64,000 bases of DNA from Jatrophihabitans sp. GAS493 (GCF_900230215.1 NZ_LT907982.1:2542001-2606000); one strand, 5' to 3'. Counted from the stretch's first letter, positions 19,998-27,748 are shown. Made by a program: numbers and translations. Notes: generated from the sequence alone by a model not told the origin.

Positions 19998-21397
19998 GCG
20001 CTCACCCTCCGGAAAACCGCCATCTGCGTCGGCGCCCCGACCTCAGGATCCACGTCACCGACCCCTACGAACCGGACGTCATACCCATAGGCGGTCGCGG
20101 TCGTCTGTGCCCACGCCGCGAACTGCGCCCGGGTCCACTCGAACCGGTGGTCGCGGTGACGGAACTGCCCGGCCGGGAGGAACTCATACCGCACGTTGTA
20201 CTCAGCATTCGGAGTCGTCACCAGCACCGACCCCGGACGGGCGTGACCGAACACCGCCCGCTCCAACGCAGGCAGCCGTGCCGCATCGATATGCTCGATG
20301 ACCTCCATCAACACCACGGCGTCAAAACCCGCCAACCGGTCATCGCGATATACCGCTGATGACTGAATGAGCTCCAGTCGGGCCCGGACTGTGTCGGGCG
20401 TCCGGTCCAGATTCAGCCGACGCGCCGCGACCTCCAACGCCCGGTGCGATACCTCCGCCCCTAGCACCCGAGTGAACGCAGGGTCTGCGACCAGGTCGTG
20501 CAGCAACGCCCCCTCGCCGCACCCCAGGTCCACCACCGTCGACGCGCCCTCGGCCCGTAACGTGGCGGTCACCGCGTCTTTGCGCTGTACCGCCAGCGGT
20601 GTTGGTCCCTTTTCGGGGTCGTCGCTGACCGCGTTGTCTAGCGCCTCGGGGTCGACGTCATCGACCTCAGCCAACCGTGCGACCGCGCCAGCGACAAGAA
20701 CCCGGTGGTGTCCTAGGTAGCGGCGGGTGATCAGCTCCCGTTCCGGATGCTCACCCAGCCACTCACCGCCGGCGCGCATCAACTTCTCCACCTCGTCGCT
20801 ACTGATCCAGTAGTGCTTGCGGTCATCGAGCACCGGCATGAGCACATATAGCTGCGTCAACGCATCCGCGACCCGGGCCGTGCCCGCCAGGTGCAGGTCC
20901 ACGAACGTCGAGTCACCCCATTCGGGAATCTGCGGATCGAGCGGGATCGGCGTTGCGGTCACCGCCCACCCCAGAGGCGCGAACAACCGCGCCACCAGAT
21001 CCACACCGCCGCGGCTGGGCAGCGCCGGGATGTGCACTTCCAGCGGCACGGCCTGACCAGGTAACTCGGGCCTGGCGTTGCACCGACCGGTCATCGCTGT
21101 GCGGAAGACCTTTCCCAACGCGACCGCCAGCATCGACGACGCCGCGTAAGGCTTGTCGTTGACATACTGCGACAAGGCGAACCCGTCCGATCCGCGGTTG
21201 CCTTTGCTGCGTACCAACGCGACCGGGTCGACCTCCAGCATCAGGGCCACCGTGCAACGCTGCGTCGTCGCCTCCGGCCACACCACCGTCGCCACGCCAC
21301 CAGACATCTCGAATGCCTGTGCCTTGTCTGGGTGCTTGTGGAGTAGGAAACCTAGATCGGTTGCGTCGGGCATCGTCGTAGACAAGGTCAGCAGCAC
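19994..21397 (-). CDS. hen1: Hen1, 3'-terminal RNA ribose 2'-O-methyltransferase
   Basis: The 467-residue protein has the bacterial Hen1 N-terminal half (MLLTLSTTMPDATDLGFLLHKHPD..., residues 1-250), which in characterised systems activates the Pnkp ligase. The C-terminal methyltransferase has SAM motif VVDLGCGEGALL (288-299) and metal ligands E365xxE368-H369 (LMEVIEHID) with a further His at 414 or 417 (FRHRDHRFEW). It marks repaired RNA 3' ends with 2'-O-methyl to block renewed cleavage. First gene of the hen1-pnkp operon. Confidence 0.96.
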   Translation of the reverse strand: MLLTLSTTMPDATDLGFLLHKHPDKAQAFEMSGGVATVVWPEATTQRCTVALMLEVDPVALVRSKGNRGSDGFALSQYVNDKPYAASSMLAVALGKVFRTAMTGRCNARPELPGQAVPLEVHIPALPSRGGVDLVARLFAPLGWAVTATPIPLDPQIPEWGDSTFVDLHLAGTARVADALTQLYVLMPVLDDRKHYWISSDEVEKLMRAGGEWLGEHPERELITRRYLGHHRVLVAGAVARLAEVDDVDPEALDNAVSDDPEKGPTPLAVQRKDAVTATLRAEGASTVVDLGCGEGALLHDLVADPAFTRVLGAEVSHRALEVAARRLNLDRTPDTVRARLELIQSSAVYRDDRLAGFDAVVLMEVIEHIDAARLPALERAVFGHARPGSVLVTTPNAEYNVRYEFLPAGQFRHRDHRFEWTRAQFAAWAQTTATAYGYDVRFVGVGDVDPEVGAPTQMAVFRRVSA

Positions 21398-21517
21398 CCC
21401 TGTAGTTTGCCTGACCCCCGCAACACCAAATCAAACCGCCGAAGCACGCCGTCGATCCGCCGTAGTGTGCAGGAATTCAGTACGCACGGCGTCCGAGACG
21501 TTCTAGAGTCGTGTCCC

Positions 21518-22300
21518 GTGATCGACGTTGATGCCATTGCCGGTGACCGTAGTCCCCCGCCGGGTTTTGACCACCCTCATGCCTCAGAGCTGGCGCGTCG
21601 GATCGCTGAGCGTGGTCTCATCGTTCGCACCCAGGTCGGCTCCGGTGTCCACGGGACCGCGATCGCTGGTCAGGACGATCGCGATGAGATGGGGATCTGT
21701 CTTGAGCCACCGCAATTCGTCACCGGCTTGGCTCGAGTGCCGAGCGGCACCAGCGCCGACGCCGAGGTCAGGTTCGAGCAGTATCAACGTCACACGGTCT
21801 GGGATCAGCCAGGAGGGTTGGCCAACCGCTCAGGTGCCGGTGACCTGGACGTCGTCATCTACTCCGCCCGCAAGTGGGCGCGGCTCGCGCTCGGCGGCAA
21901 TCCGACCGTGCTGCTGGTGCTGTTCGCCCCGGATGAGGAGACCATGTTCCGCAACGAGGCCGGTGCTTAGCTCGTCGCCAGCGCGCATCGCTTCGTCTCC
22001 CGCCAGGCAGCGGCTCGTTTCATCGGCTACCTCCGAGCGCAGAAATCGGCCATGACCGGCGAGTCCGGCGCCCACACGAACCGACCCGAACTCGTCGCGA
22101 TCCACGGCTATGACACCAAATACGCCATGCATGCGCTGCGACTCGGGCTACAAGGCGTGGAGCTGCTGCAGACCGGCCGGATCAGCCTGCCGATGCGACA
22201 GCCTGAACTTGGCTACCTGCAGTCGGTCAGGCACGGCGAGATCGTTCTCGCCGAGGTGCTCGCAGAACACCCCGACTACGCCGACAGGCCAACTTTCTGA
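21518..22300 (+). pseudogene. Pol-beta-type nucleotidyltransferase (RlaP-like), amber-interrupted and apparently 3'-truncated
   Basis: From GTG 21518 the frame encodes FDHPHASELARRIAERGLIVRTQVGSGVHGTAIAGQDDRDEMGICLEPPQFV and GDLDVVIYSARKWARLALGGNPTVLLVLFAPDEE. GSG followed by DRDE is a nucleotidyltransferase catalytic signature. An in-frame TAG at 21968-21970 stops it after 150 codons, but the same frame continues with clearly homologous-looking sequence (LVASAHRFVSRQAAARFIGYLRAQKSAMTGESGAHTNRPELVAIHGYDTKYAMHALRLG) to TGA at 22298. Relatives as I recall extend further C-terminally. RlaP-type nucleotidyltransferases are reported associates of RNA-repair operons; here it is divergent from hen1-pnkp with 120 bp between. 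Confidence 0.8.
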
Positions 22301-22316
22301 CACGAGTTTCTGACAC
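22294..22316. repeat. Recombination-like repeat at the 3' end of the broken nucleotidyltransferase (site A)
   Basis: TTTCTGACAC occurs twice around GAG (22294-22303, 22307-22316). The 14-mer TGACACGAGTTTCT (22298-22311) reappears in inverse orientation at 26977-26990. The nucleotidyltransferase frame ends inside this site. Confidence 0.6.
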
Positions 22317-22400
22317 TTCGGATCGGGTGTGTCGCCGGCGCCGGGGTTACGTAAGGAAAACGGTCGTTTTCAACTGCGGTGAGCGTGGCGAGTGCACTGA

Positions 22401-23000
22401 TCACTCGAGACGCCGCGCCGAGGGTCGTGCCAGCGTCACTGCGGCAGCACCCTGAACCAGCGCGGCGCCGCTGGCTAGCCAAGCGCCCGGACCGATGCTC
22501 AGATGCGAGCTGGCGGCGCCGAAAGAGGCGAGTTCCCCGGACCACGTGCTGAGCCACATCGCGATGCTCAACCCGCTGAGAAGACCGAATAGCGTGAAAA
22601 GGCTGGCGAGACCGAACCTGCGGGTCTTCGGTTTGCCTAGCACCGCCAGCAAGGTGGCGAGAACAGCGACTGCGGCGCAGCCGACCAGGACCGGCGCGAA
22701 GCGCAGTCCGGTGCTCGCGGTGCTCAATGCAGCCGACTCAGCGATGTAGGCGTGCGTGGCGCCCGAGACCCGCACGGTCACGGTGAGGACCTGGGAGCCG
22801 GATCCCGACTGCGCTGCGTAGAGCCGAGACAATGCAGCGAACACCGCCAATATCGGTGGCACCATCAGCGCCAGGAGTACGAGCGCGATCCGCGCCGCCG
22901 GCCGACCTTGTGCACCAGGTGCATCAGGTGCATCGGGTGCATCTGTCGACTCTGGAGCGTCAAAGTCGATGAAGTCCAGGTTGTTTGGTGGATTATTCAC
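22401..23000 (-). CDS. Hypothetical four-helix membrane protein
   Basis: The 199-residue protein has an acidic N-terminus with a DAP repeat (DAPDAPDAPGA), then four hydrophobic helices: IALVLLALMVPPILAVFAAL, FAPVLVGCAAVAVLATLLAVL, FGLASLFTLFGLLSGLSIAMWL and a C-terminal GAWLASGAALVQGAAAVTLA. No family is recognised. It is divergent from the next hypothetical gene, with starts 54 bp apart. Confidence 0.65.
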   Translation of the reverse strand: MNNPPNNLDFIDFDAPESTDAPDAPDAPGAQGRPAARIALVLLALMVPPILAVFAALSRLYAAQSGSGSQVLTVTVRVSGATHAYIAESAALSTASTGLRFAPVLVGCAAVAVLATLLAVLGKPKTRRFGLASLFTLFGLLSGLSIAMWLSTWSGELASFGAASSHLSIGPGAWLASGAALVQGAAAVTLARPSARRLE

Positions 23001-23053
23001 CTGGCAAGCTTGGCAGTACTCGATATCAGACGACCCACGTGGAGGTAGCCGTC

Positions 23054-23476
23054 ATGACAGGCAACGACCGGCGACCCGTCCCTGCCGAGGAGTCGGAGGT
23101 GCTGGTGAGCAAAGGAAAGGGACCTCTCGGAGCCTGGGAACTTTACGATTCCCCGTCGCGCAGGCCGCTACTGGACGATAAGGAACTAGGCATTAGGCAG
23201 AGGTTCGCCTATGAGACCCCCAACGGCTGGACCGAGTCAGGAGAGACCGGTCCGATGCTCAGCCCCGACGAGCGAGTCCGGCTAAGCCGTTCCGGATCAC
23301 TCGAAGTCACTTACCTAGCTTTCCGCTGCGCGGCCGAGGTCGACGGAATTGAGCTCCAGATACCCGGCCAAACAGCCGAGCGATTCCAGGCCTCTGCGAC
23401 GAGCAACATCTCTGGTAACCGGTTCGTTGTTGTACAACTCCTCCCGCGAGCGTCCTACGGCTGGGAACCGTACTAG
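23054..23476 (+). CDS. Hypothetical soluble protein
   Basis: ATG 23054 follows GGAGG (23041-23045) and gives 140 residues; an upstream frame extension to 22985 overlaps the divergent gene and is not chosen. The protein is charged with no membrane segment and contains GPLGAWELYDSPSRRPLLDDKELGIRQRF and a beta-rich C-terminal part ending SYGWEPY. No family is recognised. Confidence 0.55.
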   Translation: MTGNDRRPVPAEESEVLVSKGKGPLGAWELYDSPSRRPLLDDKELGIRQRFAYETPNGWTESGETGPMLSPDERVRLSRSGSLEVTYLAFRCAAEVDGIELQIPGQTAERFQASATSNISGNRFVVVQLLPRASYGWEPY

Positions 23477-23541
23477 GGACGACGTCTTTCCCTTTAAGTG
23501 ATCTATTTCGCACTCAGCGTTACGCCCGTTACTCTTCCGCC

Positions 23542-24105
23542 ATGACAATTCGGAGGGCACTGACTGTCGTATTCGCAGCGCTTCTTGCCTTGGCAGGAAC
23601 CGCACTACCCGCATCAGCATCCACACCCGTTTCATTGGGCTCATCGTCCCCGGCCTGGGGAACGCCGGCGCAACACGCTGGCACCGCAAGGCCCCTCTGG
23701 GCCTATAGCGTCTGCGCCGGCGAGTTCATCTCAATCAACGTCGCAGCCAACGGCTTCGTCTACGGCGGCGAGCAATCGTGCACGAGCTCCCAGCGCCAAA
23801 CCCTGGAATTCCTCCTACTGAACAACAAAGGCGACGTCGTCGGCGCCCCGACGATAGCTTGGACCGGGTACCAGAACTACATCCATGCAACGAATCACTG
23901 CAGTAGCAGCGCGAAAACGTTATGGAAAGAATACGCCTACGGAACGGCCAGCGGCATCCAGCTCCAGCCCTATCCGGCAGTAAAGGCTCTATACCTCAAC
24001 TGCTACACCGCGGGCATCAGCGGTGGATGCACCCAAAACAACATCCGTGCAGAGCTGATCCGGCAAGGACTAGCCTCGATCGCCGCCGCAATTCGCGTGG
24101 CCTGA
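23542..24105 (+). CDS. Secreted Cys-containing hypothetical protein, C-terminus altered by an IS element
   Basis: The 187-residue protein has a signal peptide (MTIRRALTVVFAALLALAGTALPASAS, cleavage after ASA). The mature part has five cysteines, which could form disulfides, and many Asn/Tyr/Ser residues. No family is recognised. Its TGA stop (24103-24105) is the first three bases of the adjacent IS element. Removing the IS and one GGCC copy would extend the frame by 24 codons to a TGA inside the hairpin at 25384-25423, so the original C-terminus has probably been replaced. Confidence 0.7.
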   Translation: MTIRRALTVVFAALLALAGTALPASASTPVSLGSSSPAWGTPAQHAGTARPLWAYSVCAGEFISINVAANGFVYGGEQSCTSSQRQTLEFLLLNNKGDVVGAPTIAWTGYQNYIHATNHCSSSAKTLWKEYAYGTASGIQLQPYPAVKALYLNCYTAGISGGCTQNNIRAELIRQGLASIAAAIRVA

Positions 24106-24175
24106 CCCCGGTTGGTTGATCCAGGTCGAGTGAGAGTCTTGCGGCCCACGTTGTGGGCAGGAAGGCTTGACCACG

Positions 24176-24457
24176 ATGACTACGAGGAAGCGGCACAGCC
24201 CGGAGCAGGTCGTGCGGAAACTGGCGCAGGCTGATCGGATGCTGGGCGAAGGCAAAGACATTGCCGATGTCTGCCGGGAATTGCAGGTCTCTGAGCAGAC
24301 CTATTTCCGGTGGCGCAACCAGTTCGGCGGCCTGAAAGCTGACGACGCGAAACGGTTGAAGGACCTGGAGCGGGAGAACGCCACCCTGAAGCGGCTGCTC
24401 GCCGACGCGGAGCTGGAGAAGGCCGCGTTGAAGGAGATCGCCCGGGGAAACTTCTGA
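24176..24457 (+). CDS. IS3-family transposase OrfA
   Basis: The 93-residue protein has an HTH_8-type domain (RKRHSPEQVVRKLAQADRMLGEGKDIADVCRELQVSEQTYFRWRNQFG) and a leucine-zipper-like coiled coil (LKDLERENATLKRLLADAELEKAALKEIA) used for multimerisation. GGAAGG at 24160-24165 precedes ATG 24176; TTG 24167 is too close to it. The frame carries a slippery heptamer just before its stop. Confidence 0.93.
   Translation: MTTRKRHSPEQVVRKLAQADRMLGEGKDIADVCRELQVSEQTYFRWRNQFGGLKADDAKRLKDLERENATLKRLLADAELEKAALKEIARGNF
24445..24451 (+). promoter_or_regulatory. Programmed -1 frameshift site
   Basis: GGGAAAC is positioned as G-GGA-AAC in the OrfA frame, an X-XXY-YYZ slippery heptamer four codons before... 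more exactly two codons before the OrfA stop TGA (24455). A -1 slip continues as LLSPERRRAAVHHL into OrfB, giving the OrfAB fusion transposase. Confidence 0.75.
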
Positions 24458-24501
24458 GCCCGGAACGCCGGCGCGCGGCCGTTCACCACCTCATCACCAC
24501 G

Positions 24502-25293
24502 ATGGGCGTGAGTGAGCGGTTCGCGTGCCGGGTGACCGGGCAGAACCGCACCACACAGCGACACGAACCACAGGCGGCGACGCCGGCCGATCCCGACGCG
24601 GCGCTGCGGGCTTGGTTACGGGAGTACGCGAAAACGCATCCGAGGTGGGGATTCCGCCGCGCGTATCACGACGCCCGCGGCGAGGGGTGGACGGTGAACC
24701 ACAAGAAAATACAGCGACTCTGGCGCGACGAAGGCCTACGCGTGCCGCAACGCCGCCGCCGTAAACGCCTCGGCACCAGCACCGCCCCCGGCCTACCGAA
24801 AGCTGACGCACCGAACACGGTGTGGGCCGTCGACTTCCAGTTCGACGCCACCACCGACGGCCGACCGATCAAGATCGTGTCGATCATTGACGAGCACACC
24901 CGCGAATGCCTCGGTGGGCTCGTGGAACGGTCCATCACCGCTGATGCGTTAGCCGACGAACTGGACCGCGTCGCCGCCGGTCGTGGGTACCCCGTCGTGC
25001 TGCGCAGCGACAACGGCCCCGAGTTCGCCTGCGCGGTGATGACCGATTGGGCCGGTGAACAGGTCGGGCTGTCGTTCATCCCACCCGGCGAGCCGTGGCG
25101 CAACGGCTACGTCGAATCGTTCAACTCACGCGTCCGCGACGAATGCCTCAACATCAACATCTTCTGGTCCCTGGCCCACGCGAGGGTCGTGATCAGCGAC
25201 TGGAAACAGGAATACAACGAACATCGGCGGCACTCGGCTCTGGGCTACCAAACCCCAGCCCGCTACGCTGCCATCTGCACCCACCGAAACTGA
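24502..25293 (+). CDS. IS3-family transposase OrfB (DDE integrase domain)
   Basis: This 263-residue stretch from ATG 24502 contains an HTH_21 region (RAWLREYAKTHPRWGFRRAY) and an rve integrase core with catalytic D in VWAVDFQFD, D in LRSDNGPEF, and E in NGYVESFNSRVRDE, plus the C-terminal YNEHRRHSALGYQTPARYA. The frame is open upstream to the slippery site, so the natural product is most likely OrfAB made by -1 frameshifting. Confidence 0.93.
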   Translation: MGVSERFACRVTGQNRTTQRHEPQAATPADPDAALRAWLREYAKTHPRWGFRRAYHDARGEGWTVNHKKIQRLWRDEGLRVPQRRRRKRLGTSTAPGLPKADAPNTVWAVDFQFDATTDGRPIKIVSIIDEHTRECLGGLVERSITADALADELDRVAAGRGYPVVLRSDNGPEFACAVMTDWAGEQVGLSFIPPGEPWRNGYVESFNSRVRDECLNINIFWSLAHARVVISDWKQEYNEHRRHSALGYQTPARYAAICTHRN

Positions 25294-25383
25294 CTCTCAC
25301 AAACCGTGGATCAATTCACGGGGTCCGGCCACGCGTCCGACCCGACTGCTAGCCACCCCGGTTCACGCCCAGCTACAACGCAT

Positions 25384-25423
25384 GCGTGTGGCCTGCGCCC
25401 TTTGAGAGGCGCAGGCCACACGC
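25384..25423 (+). terminator. Perfect 16-bp hairpin downstream of the IS element
   Basis: GCGTGTGGCCTGCGCC (25384-25399) pairs exactly with 25408-25423 around an 8-base loop and is followed by TATTCTG. It probably terminated the secreted-protein gene before the IS inserted, and now lies 58 bp beyond the IS end. Confidence 0.85.
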
Positions 25424-25580
25424 TATTCTGTCGAAACGTAAGGGAGCCCGACACCACCTCAATCGGCCCGGGCGCCCAGTCCCCAGCAACGGGAGATTCT
25501 GCTCGTCGCCGACCTTCCTCAAATCGGCAACATCACAAGCCCATTCGTACCGGCAGTGGTTTGTGCGGTGTAATCGGGGC

Positions 25581-26186
25581 GTGCCGGTGTCCGCTGCTTC
25601 CGCCGCAGCCGCTGCTGCTCTGTTACGGCGGGGCCGCGCGCTGGAGGGGCTGACGCTGGGCTGGAACGCAGTCGGCATCGGCGTGCTGGCCATCGCAGCG
25701 CTGCGAGCGCATTCCGTTGCGTTGGCCGGGTTTGGGCTGGACTCGCTGATCGAGATCGGAGCTAGCACGGTGGTGCTGTGGGAGTTGGCCAGCACAGGAC
25801 AGGTCCGCCAGCGGCGGGCGCTTCGGATGATCGCGGCCGCGTTCACCGCCCTAAGTGTTTACCTGCTCGTGCAGACCGCGATCGTCTTTGCGGTGGGCTA
25901 CCGACCGCAGCACAGCCCGCTGGGGATCGCCTGGACCGCGGTCACGGCAGCGGTGATGTTCGCGCTGGCCGCCGGTAAGTCCCGGACCGGTCACGCTTTG
26001 CGGAATCCGGTCCTGATTGCTGAGGGGCACGTCACGGTGATCGACGGCCTGCTCGCGGGCGCAGTGCTGGCGAGTCTGGTTCTCAACGCGGCGCTGGGCT
26101 GGTGGTGGGCCGACCCGGCTGCCGGCCTCGTGATCGTCTACTACGCGCTCAGAGAGGCCCGCGCGATCCAGCGCGACCACTCGTAA
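25581..26186 (+). CDS. Cation-efflux (CDF-like) membrane protein
   Basis: From GTG 25581 the protein has 201 residues with five to six hydrophobic helices. Features are LTLGWNAVGIGVLAIAALRAHSVALAGFGLDSLIEIGASTVVLWEL and AEGHVTVIDGLLAGAVLASLVLNAALGWWWADPAAGLVIVYYALREA, where the HxxxID and FGLDSLIE segments resemble the metal-binding positions of cation diffusion facilitators. It lacks the usual C-terminal cytoplasmic domain, as do similar short 'cation transporter' proteins. A role in heavy metal export is likely but the metal is unknown. Confidence 0.8.
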   Translation: MPVSAASAAAAAALLRRGRALEGLTLGWNAVGIGVLAIAALRAHSVALAGFGLDSLIEIGASTVVLWELASTGQVRQRRALRMIAAAFTALSVYLLVQTAIVFAVGYRPQHSPLGIAWTAVTAAVMFALAAGKSRTGHALRNPVLIAEGHVTVIDGLLAGAVLASLVLNAALGWWWADPAAGLVIVYYALREARAIQRDHS

Positions 26187-26254
26187 CAGTCGGCCACGGC
26201 GAGGGTCAGGGTCGGGCCCGGCGTCAACTAGCCGCGAGAACGCGAGGACGCGAG

Positions 26255-26587
26255 TCAGTGGCGGGGAACGTACATGATGACGACGACGCCGAGGAGGCAG
26301 ATTCCGGCGCCGAGTAGGTCGAATCGGTCGGGGCGGTAGCCGTCCATGATCGCGCCCCAGGCCAATGAGCCCGCGACGAAGATGCCGCCGTAGGCGGCCA
26401 GGATGCGCCCGAAGTGTGAGTCGGGTTGCAGGGTGGCTACGAAGCCGTAGGCGCCTAGCGCGACGATGCCGCCGCCGACCCAGAGCAGGCCGCGATGTTC
26501 TCGGACGCCTTGCCAGATCATCCAGGCGCCGCCGATCTCAGCGATCGCAGCGACGATGAATAACAGCAAGGAACGCACGACGATCAC
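26255..26587 (-). CDS. YnfA/UPF0060-family small membrane protein
   Basis: The 110-residue, four-helix protein contains [89 protein letters not shown], a clear UPF0060 pattern. The fold is related to small multidrug resistance (EmrE-like) transporters. In actinobacteria such genes often sit with metal-resistance genes, in line with the CDF-like neighbour. Confidence 0.93.
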   Translation of the reverse strand: MIVVRSLLLFIVAAIAEIGGAWMIWQGVREHRGLLWVGGGIVALGAYGFVATLQPDSHFGRILAAYGGIFVAGSLAWGAIMDGYRPDRFDLLGAGICLLGVVVIMYVPRH

Positions 26588-26666
26588 CGTTGCAACGGTA
26601 GCGGCAGCACCATTGTTCGGATCGGGACTTGCATCTGGTACTTAGGTACACGTTTACCGTTGTCGT

Positions 26667-26861
26667 ATGAAGTTCCTGACCCGCCGACGCATCTGGCTGC
26701 CATCATCGTGCACCCTGCCCACCGTCGAGCAGCCGCTACGCGTGGCCGAGTTCGACGCCCTCTTCGTCCGCGCACTGCGGGAAGTGACGCGCACCGGGCC
26801 AACCGCTGTGCGCCTCGCGGACACCTTGGCTCACCGGGCCCGGGCGCTGATGCCGGTATGA
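26667..26861 (+). CDS. Small hypothetical protein
   Basis: The 64-residue ORF starts at ATG 26667 and reads MKFLTRRRIWLPSSCTLPTVEQPLRVAEFDALFVRALREV. It is divergent from the ynfA-like gene with 79 bp between starts. That interval contains the near-palindrome GTACTTAGGTAC (26638-26649), possibly a shared operator. The amphipathic pattern looks protein-like, but no family is recognised and there is no strong ribosome site. Confidence 0.5.
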   Translation: MKFLTRRRIWLPSSCTLPTVEQPLRVAEFDALFVRALREVTRTGPTAVRLADTLAHRARALMPV

Positions 26862-27200
26862 CCGGACTGCGCGCTGGCCAGGTCGCCGCTCGAACTGAAC
26901 CACCCGCAGCTTAGGAACGTTGCCGTCAACGTGACCTTCGGACGGCTGGTGTCGTGCTGCAGCGGCCCCGCAGTCAAGAAACTCGTGTCACCCGCTCTGT
27001 AACCCCTGTCAACCCACCAGAGTCGTCACGAGTTCTCGACACCCCCCTCGCCATACGCGACCGGGCTCTCGCAACCGGTCGTTTTTAGGACGGCCCGCCC
27101 CTGATGCCGACGAGACCATTGCAGCCCTCGATTGGCGTCGCGCGGTGCCGGGACTCGCGTCCGTCCGGGAGTCCCGCTTTCTAGCCGGGAAGCGCGCGAG
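26862..27200. other. Intergenic region with two inverted recombination-like repeats
   Basis: No gene is seen. Sites B and C (26977-26990 and 27025-27042) lie here as an inverted pair, described separately. Confidence 0.6.
26977..27042. repeat. Inverted pair of repeats related to site A (sites B and C)
   Basis: AGAAACTCGTGTCA (26977-26990) is the exact reverse complement of TGACACGAGTTTCT in site A at 22298-22311. Site C, GTCACGAGTTCTCGACAC (27025-27042), is a diverged copy in the same orientation as site A. The distance from A to B is about 4.7 kb. Confidence 0.6.
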
Positions 27201-27410
27201 CTAGAGCCAAACGAAGACGGCGACGTAACCGACTGCGAGGATGACAGCGATGCCGAATCCTGCGAGCCGAGTGGCTCGCAGGCTGCCGAAGGGCAGGTCC
27301 CACCGATCCATCGCGTACTTCGGTTTGACCAAAAGCGTCAAAGGGGCAGCAGCTAGCATCACGTACACAGCGCTAAATAGCGTGCCGATAAGCGGATGAC
27401 TAGTCAGCAT
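27201..27410 (-). CDS. Small two-helix membrane protein
   Basis: The 69-residue protein has helices LIGTLFSAVYVMLAAAPLTLLV and LAGFGIAVILAVGYVAVFVWL with a short charged loop containing KPKYAMDRWDLPFG. AAGG lies eight bases before the ATG. It is the last of a run of small membrane-type ORFs downstream of the Rhs remnant, so it might be an immunity-type protein (inference). Confidence 0.5.
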   Translation of the reverse strand: MLTSHPLIGTLFSAVYVMLAAAPLTLLVKPKYAMDRWDLPFGSLRATRLAGFGIAVILAVGYVAVFVWL

Positions 27411-27693
27411 GCCGAGCCTTGTACCTGTAGGTCGATCGAGTCCATTTGGAGCCTCCAGTCAGAACCGCTCCTCCGTATGCCCAAAGGTACGTCGACGCAA
27501 AGTCGCGGGTGTTCCACCGCTTGGATCCTGCATTTGCCGCAGCGTAGCGTCCGGCGGCTGCCGCGCCCACGATTGTCGCAGATGCAAGAACACCCCCACA
27601 TATCTCTGAGCGGACATTCGAAGAAAGCATACAGCCGATAGCGACGCTCCGTACGGTGTGAGCCGCGCGGTACAAGCGCCAGCGGCGCTCCAA
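27400..27693 (-). CDS. Small hypothetical protein with one possible helix
   Basis: The 97-residue ORF includes a hydrophobic Ala/Gly segment (GGVLASATIVGAAAAGRYAAANAG) and a Tyr/Trp-rich C-terminal part. It overlaps the next ORF by 11 bp, which suggests coupling. An alternative ORF in another frame (27459-27746) is less protein-like. Low certainty that it is expressed. Confidence 0.35.
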   Translation of the reverse strand: MERRWRLYRAAHTVRSVAIGCMLSSNVRSEICGGVLASATIVGAAAAGRYAAANAGSKRWNTRDFASTYLWAYGGAVLTGGSKWTRSTYRYKARHAD

Positions 27694-27748
27694 CAGAAAG
27701 TCTCGATTTGTCGATTGGATACCTTCCGATGGTGGTGTGCGATCACAC

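Larger units (their letters stand above)
24103..25326 (+). mobile_element. IS3-family insertion sequence, about 1224 bp
   Basis: Two overlapping transposase frames are bounded by imperfect inverted repeats. The left end TGACCCCG...TTGATCCA...GTGAGAGTC matches the complement of the right end GGACCCCG...TTGATCCA...GTGAGAGTC. Both ends are flanked by GGCC (24099-24102, 25327-25330), a plausible 4-bp target duplication. Both frames and both ends appear intact, so the element may be active. The exact terminal base is uncertain by one position. Confidence 0.88.

Noticed and set aside
27459-27746. Alternative 95-codon minus-strand ORF in the small-membrane-ORF region
   Set aside because: Less protein-like than the overlapping 27400-27693 frame.
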